This document shows, piece by piece, positions 60,335 through 64,000 of a DNA stretch of 64,000 nt. Source of the stretch: Dyadobacter sp. UC 10 (lineage in GTDB: Bacteria > Bacteroidota > Bacteroidia > Cytophagales > Spirosomataceae). Where the stretch lies: NCBI RefSeq assembly GCF_008369915.1, contig NZ_VSRN01000001.1, forward strand, positions 5,018,501-5,082,500. Reading direction: 5' to 3'. Below the pieces are notes generated by a model. That model made no database searches. It was not told where the DNA came from and saw nothing but the letters and a program-made list of their open reading frames with translations. Each line of letters begins with the position of its first letter. Position 1 is the stretch's first letter. The position numbers were made by a program, and so were the translations under genes.

Positions 60335-60390
60335 CGGTTGTGTTGTTTCGTCAAAACAATAGTTTGAATGAATTTTATGTATCAGTTCAA

Positions 60391-61323
60391 TTACAATGTT
60401 CTCTTAATTGCCTCCTCGATGCGTTTCAGTGGATTGTCGAGGTTGTTTTTCTGAAATCGGTTCCCGGTGACTTTTTCGAAAAGCTCAATGTACCGTGCTG
60501 AGATCAGTTCCACGCGTTCGTCTGTCATTTCAGGAACACGCTGGCCTTCTTTGCCCTGAAACCCGTTCTGGATCAGCCACTCTCTCACAAATTCCTTGCT
60601 AAGCTGCTTCTGGGGCAATCCCGCCGCCTGATTTTCCGCATATACGTCCTGGTAAAAATACCGGGAGGAGTCAGGCGTATGAATTTCGTCGATCAGGTAA
60701 ATGGTACCGTCCAGCTGCCCGAATTCATATTTGGTATCCACCAGGATCAGCCCCTGATCTGCCGCCATTTCAGTTCCTTTCGCGAATAATGCCAGCGTAT
60801 AGCGTTCCAGGTGCTCGTAATCATCCTCGCTAACCAGCCCCTGCTCCAAAATTTGCTCTCTTGAAATATCCTCGTCGTGGCCTTCGTGTGCCTTGGTAGT
60901 TGGTGTGATGATAGGCTGCGGGAGCTTGTCGTTTTCTTTCAATCCGTCGGGCAGTGAAACACCGCAAACTGATCTTTTGCCTGCACTATATTCCCGCCAT
61001 GCGTGACCGGCCAGATACCCTCTCACGACCATTTCTACGGGATATGCCTGGCATTTCAGACCAATGCTCACATTCGGGTCCGGCACTTCGAGCAGCCAGT
61101 TGGGAACAATGTCGGAAGTCGCGTTTAGGAAATGCGCGGCGATCTGGTTTAAAACCTGGCCTTTATATGGAATTGCCCGCGGAAGGATTACGTCGAACGC
61201 AGAAATACGGTCGGTTGCGACCATTACGAGTTTTTTTTCAAAGGAGTAAACATCCCTTACTTTTCCTTTGTAAAACCCTGTTTGTCCGGGAAACTGGAAG
61301 TTGGTTCCTGAAATGCTGTTCAT
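60391..61323 (-). CDS. purC: Phosphoribosylaminoimidazole-succinocarboxamide synthase
   Basis: A 310-residue SAICAR synthetase of the longer, eukaryote/Bacteroidota-like form. Signatures: YKGKVRDVYSFEKKLVMVATDRISAFDV at the N-terminus, PVEMVVRGYLAGHAWREY, and LILVDTKYEFGQ. It joins CAIR with aspartate using ATP in purine synthesis. Starts 16 bp after the TPR gene. Confidence 0.95.
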   Translation of the reverse strand: MNSISGTNFQFPGQTGFYKGKVRDVYSFEKKLVMVATDRISAFDVILPRAIPYKGQVLNQIAAHFLNATSDIVPNWLLEVPDPNVSIGLKCQAYPVEMVVRGYLAGHAWREYSAGKRSVCGVSLPDGLKENDKLPQPIITPTTKAHEGHDEDISREQILEQGLVSEDDYEHLERYTLALFAKGTEMAADQGLILVDTKYEFGQLDGTIYLIDEIHTPDSSRYFYQDVYAENQAAGLPQKQLSKEFVREWLIQNGFQGKEGQRVPEMTDERVELISARYIELFEKVTGNRFQKNNLDNPLKRIEEAIKRTL

Positions 61324-61339
61324 CAGTTTATATTAAAAA

Positions 61340-62059
61340 TTACCATTCGATTTCGTCGGCCTTTGGGACCTGTGTGCTATATTGTTTTCTGCGGAGCTGG
61401 TAAATATATTGGCTTTCGTTCGATTTCATCGCATCCAAAATCGCCCGCGCCTGGTCCTCAGACATATTCATTTGTTTCAGACTTTTCAACAATTCCTCCT
61501 TCTTTGTGTCGCTCGTCAGCTCTCTGCCTGCTGTGTTGGGAAGCGGATCGGCTGGCCGGTCTTGCTCCGCCTGAGCTTGTTGCGACGACTTTTTCTTTTC
61601 TGTACGAATATCAGAAGGGCCTTCCTCGCCGGAGAAGTTTTTCTTCAATATGATGTAATTCTGTCTTGCCAGGTTATTGCCGGGTTCCAGTCGAAGTGCG
61701 GCCCGGAGGTTGCCCAGCGCTGCCGCAGTATCTTTTTCCGCAACCCGGATCAATGCGATCTGGCTGTTGGCCACTGAGGCAATCGCGTTGTCGTCAATAT
61801 TGCTGAGCAGGCGGTAATGTTTTAAGGCCTGCTTGTACTTGCGCGTCAGGTAAAGCGAGTGTGCGAGGTTAAGCCGCGCAGCCGGATCCGAGAACAGGGA
61901 GCCGTAGGTAATCTGATTATAAAGAACGGCCGAACGTTTGTATTCTTTGTTCTGATATGCCTGTTCAGCGTCGATTTTACGCTGGTTTGCCTTGGTAATC
62001 GAATCGAAAGTCCGGTTATCCCAAAGCCAGAGGAGGACATAAAGAATAAGAGCCGTCAT
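61340..62059 (-). CDS. BatC-like TPR protein
   Basis: A 239-residue protein with an N-terminal membrane anchor (LILYVLLWLW), three or so TPR motifs (about 30-130) and a charged C-terminal tail. Context, 41 bp after a BatA/BatB-like gene, identifies it as the TPR member of a Bacteroides aerotolerance (Bat)-type locus. It probably scaffolds a periplasmic complex. Confidence 0.8.
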   Translation of the reverse strand: MTALILYVLLWLWDNRTFDSITKANQRKIDAEQAYQNKEYKRSAVLYNQITYGSLFSDPAARLNLAHSLYLTRKYKQALKHYRLLSNIDDNAIASVANSQIALIRVAEKDTAAALGNLRAALRLEPGNNLARQNYIILKKNFSGEEGPSDIRTEKKKSSQQAQAEQDRPADPLPNTAGRELTSDTKKEELLKSLKQMNMSEDQARAILDAMKSNESQYIYQLRRKQYSTQVPKADEIEW

Positions 62060-62100
62060 ATCGATTTTGACATTGGAAGCGCAAAAATAGGAATTGATCT

Positions 62101-63063
62101 TTACAGTCGGAACGTTCCGATGGTAATTAAAATGTCGAGTAAGATCAGGATCAGCGCCGCGCCCAGGAAGTAATAGTATTTGTTGCTGACCACTGTAATG
62201 GTCCGCGAATCAACGAGCGTGCCTTCTGCGAGGCTGATATCGTTTGACAGTTTGCTCATTTCGTTTTTAGCGTTGTTGAGCTCATAGTAAGTGCCTCTGG
62301 AGGCGTTAGCCATTGTTTGCAGGAAACTTTCGTCGAGCTGGCTGATGATCAGTTTGTCGTTTTTGTCCATCAGAGGTTTTCCGTCCTGCTGAATGCTGAT
62401 CCCGACTTTGGTACCTACCGCGACGGCGTAAAAGCCGATCCCGAACCTTCTGATGTTATTATAAAGCGTATTACTGCACCCGGAATTATTCTCGCCGTCG
62501 GTAAACAGTACGATCATTTTAGAGCGTCCGGTCGGGTCGGTGGAGTTGACCAGCTTGTTGAATGCAAGCTCGACCGCCGGGCAAACATTGGTTCCGCTGG
62601 TTGGCAGCAGGTCGGTTTGCAGGGACTGGATAAAAAGCTCCAAAGCGGCACGGTCGTAAGTAAGCGGCACGTGGATGAATGCATCGTTTGAAAAAATAAT
62701 GATCCCGATCCTGTTCGCCACTTCGTTCTGGACAAATCTGTTGATTTCAAATTTCACCTTTTCAAGCCGCGAGGGGGTTACATCAGCCGCATCCATCGAC
62801 TTTGACAGATCGACTACCAGAAAAATATCTTTTCCCTTCGCCTTAATGTCCCGCTCTGCCTCTCCGAAAGATGGGCCGAGCAAACTGATGATAAGTAGCG
62901 AGAAAGTAATACTTCTTAAAAACAGCTTGATGATAAGGGTTCGCGCGGTTGTCTGTAACTGCCTTGCGACCCGCACGGTACGGATAATGTAGGCGGTGTA
63001 GAGAAAAATAAATAAAAAGACGAAAAAATATTCTGTGGTTCCAAATGGATAATTCCAGTTCAT
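62101..63063 (-). CDS. VWA-domain BatA/BatB-like membrane protein
   Basis: A 320-residue protein with two N-terminal membrane segments, a von Willebrand A domain with the MIDAS motif DLSKSMDAAD (about 85-95) and TDGENN later, then a final membrane helix. It matches BatA/BatB proteins that, with TPR partners, help maintain the cell envelope under oxidative stress. First gene of the run. Confidence 0.88.
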   Translation of the reverse strand: MNWNYPFGTTEYFFVFLFIFLYTAYIIRTVRVARQLQTTARTLIIKLFLRSITFSLLIISLLGPSFGEAERDIKAKGKDIFLVVDLSKSMDAADVTPSRLEKVKFEINRFVQNEVANRIGIIIFSNDAFIHVPLTYDRAALELFIQSLQTDLLPTSGTNVCPAVELAFNKLVNSTDPTGRSKMIVLFTDGENNSGCSNTLYNNIRRFGIGFYAVAVGTKVGISIQQDGKPLMDKNDKLIISQLDESFLQTMANASRGTYYELNNAKNEMSKLSNDISLAEGTLVDSRTITVVSNKYYYFLGAALILILLDILITIGTFRL

Positions 63064-63193
63064 AATGAACGGCTTGGGTAATTTAAACTTTCGCCAAAAA
63101 TAGGCATTTGCGGCTTCTGATAAAGTTTTTTTACCCGAATGTTTGCTTTTCTGAAACGCAACCCTCTATATTTGCAACCCAGAACGGAAAGAA

Positions 63194-63280
63194 GGAGGGA
63201 TGGGTGAGTGGCTGAAACCAGTAGTTTGCTAAACTGCCGTACTCGCAAGGGTACCGCGGGTTCGAATCCCGCTTCCTCTA
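63194..63280 (+). tRNA. tRNA-Ser (anticodon GCT)
   Basis: An 87-nt tRNA: anticodon arm GTAGT-TTGCTAA-ACTGC (GCT), long variable arm, T-arm GCGGG-TTCGAAT-CCCGC. The acceptor stem pairs through two G-U pairs and the discriminator is A, both slightly unusual. Confidence 0.85.
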
Positions 63281-63339
63281 CACTCGATCTGGAAGTTTAA
63301 AAAAGAAGACCAAAATCAAATAGATTGAGGTCAGTACCG

Positions 63340-63414
<75 letters not shown>

Positions 63415-63435
63415 ATGAATGAAAAAAGAGAGATA

Positions 63436-63506
63436 GGTAGCGCATCTGGTTTGAGACCAGAGAGTCGCAGGCGGCGCCCGCTGGCGTTCGAATCCTGTCT
63501 CCCCGA
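63436..63506 (+). pseudogene. Degenerate tRNA-Pro copy with 15-nt T-arm insertion
   Basis: The copy starts at GGTAGCGC of the D-arm and lacks the 5' acceptor strand. The anticodon loop reads TTTGAGA instead of TTTGGGA. Between T-stem GCAGG and loop TTCGAAT lies CGGCGCCCGCTGGCG (63472-63486). The 3' acceptor CTCCCCG is retained. It cannot fold as a tRNA. The position of the insertion is identical to that in the aberrant tRNA-Ser at 49303. Confidence 0.8.
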
Positions 63507-63507
63507 C

Positions 63508-63552
63508 AAAAAGGCAGTCAGCCGTATGCAGATACTGCTAGCTGCCTTTTTT
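63508..63552 (+). terminator. Terminator after the tRNA-Pro copies
   Basis: GGCAG (63513-63517) pairs with CTGCC (63542-63546), flanked by an A-run and followed by six T. Confidence 0.7.
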
Positions 63553-63562
63553 CATTGTTTTT

Positions 63563-63636
<74 letters not shown>

Positions 63637-63647
63637 CTTGAATGTCA

Positions 63648-63681
63648 AGCACTTAGCATCGGTTTTGCTAGGTGCTTTTTT
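63648..63681 (+). terminator. Terminator of tRNA-Arg
   Basis: An 11-bp stem AGCACTTAGCA/TGCTAGGTGCT (one G-U) at 63648-63676 followed by a run of T. Confidence 0.88.
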
Positions 63682-63711
63682 CGTTATTGTACACATATTA
63701 GACACAAGTGC

Positions 63712-64000
63712 GGGTCAAGGCCAAAACTTGTGGAGAGCATAGGATTTTTCTAGGTTTGTGATTTTTAATCAAATCAATTGTTTTGGAGAGTTTCTTGCCC
63801 CTGTTGGAGTATCTATTGCCAGATTTTATCCTGGCTTATTATCAATTAAGCAGAGTGGAGAAATCATCGGATTTGCTCCATGTTTATGTAGAAGAGAAAA
63901 ATTATTCAGAGTCCGACAGCTCCAAGCAGTTTCTCTTATCGAAAGGCTTCCTGCCAGAAATTACGATCCAGGATTTCCCCATCCGTGATAGACGTGTTTT
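63712..64000 (+). mobile_element. Second ISAon1-type element, cut by the window edge
   Basis: Begins GGGTCAAGGCC then AAAACTTGTGGAG, matching the ends of the element at 47623. The next 220 bp encode an N-terminal transposase frame similar to but clearly diverged from the first copy. The right end and target duplication lie outside. Confidence 0.85.
63783..64000 (+). CDS. ISAon1-type transposase N-terminal protein, partial
   Basis: Starts at a TTG (63783, LESFLPLLEYLLPDFI) in the same TTTTGGAGAG context as the first copy. The first 72 codons align with that copy throughout (VYVEEKNYSESDS versus VYLEEKNYPEADP). The C-terminus lies outside the window. Confidence 0.85.
   Translation, partial: MESFLPLLEYLLPDFILAYYQLSRVEKSSDLLHVYVEEKNYSESDSSKQFLLSKGFLPEITIQDFPIRDRRV

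Overview
The window looks like a chromosome segment of a Bacteroidota member, most likely Cytophagales and Dyadobacter/Spirosoma-like. This rests on a SusC/SusD pair, a type IX secretion (T9SS) sorting domain, large FtsX-type permeases, BatB/BatC-like proteins, several small exported DinB and cupin proteins, and ISAon1-type and IS5-type insertion sequences. The genus is inferred from gene content; no marker gene was compared.

Layout. 0-11 kb: a truncated lipoprotein, a PafA-type alkaline phosphatase, an exported DinB protein, an alginate-lyase-fold polysaccharide lyase, an FtsX-type permease, an orphan sigma-54 response regulator and an MscS channel. 11-20 kb: a redox and small-molecule cluster with a cupin and AraC regulator, two tandem DUF4440 proteins, a carboxymuconolactone-decarboxylase/[2Fe-2S] fusion, a diheme cytochrome and a molybdopterin oxidoreductase (an Ior-like aldehyde/isoquinoline dehydrogenase), an aldo/keto reductase and a flavodoxin lipoprotein. 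20.3-22.7 kb: an AT-rich four-gene operon with a nucleotidyltransferase-HEPN protein, a DUF4145 zinc-ribbon protein, a PD-(D/E)XK-like protein and an unknown; it looks like a defence or toxin-antitoxin cargo. 23-39 kb: chromosomal genes including a BspA-like T9SS surface protein, susC/susD with a PqaA-family hydrolase, an alpha/beta hydrolase, an AraC regulator and a nitrilase.

39-49 kb is a decayed genomic island. Remnants of TrpF, MobC/relaxase, an EamA transporter, a metallophosphoesterase and a tyrosine integrase surround a minus-strand operon. That operon encodes an XRE regulator, an HExxH putative metallopeptidase and a nuclease-like SEC-C protein. The nuclease gene is split by an 858-bp IS5-family element (3-bp TTA duplication) and also has a single-T frameshift. 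Removing the element on paper restores one 536-residue frame. The metallopeptidase/nuclease pair is the best candidate for an undescribed system here, although this copy is broken. A 1431-bp ISAon1-type element (8-bp CTGCTCAC duplication) lies between the integrase remnant and two tRNA-Ser genes.

49-64 kb is mostly housekeeping: asparaginase, TatD, glycosyltransferase plus polysaccharide deacetylase, gltB-gltD, STAS, purC and bat genes, then a tRNA cluster (Ser, Pro, degenerate Pro, Arg) and a second ISAon1 copy running off the edge. Two degenerate tRNA copies 14 kb apart, one Ser and one Pro, each carry a GC-rich 14-15 nt insertion at exactly the same point, between the T-stem and the TTCGAAT loop. 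I know of no standard explanation for this.
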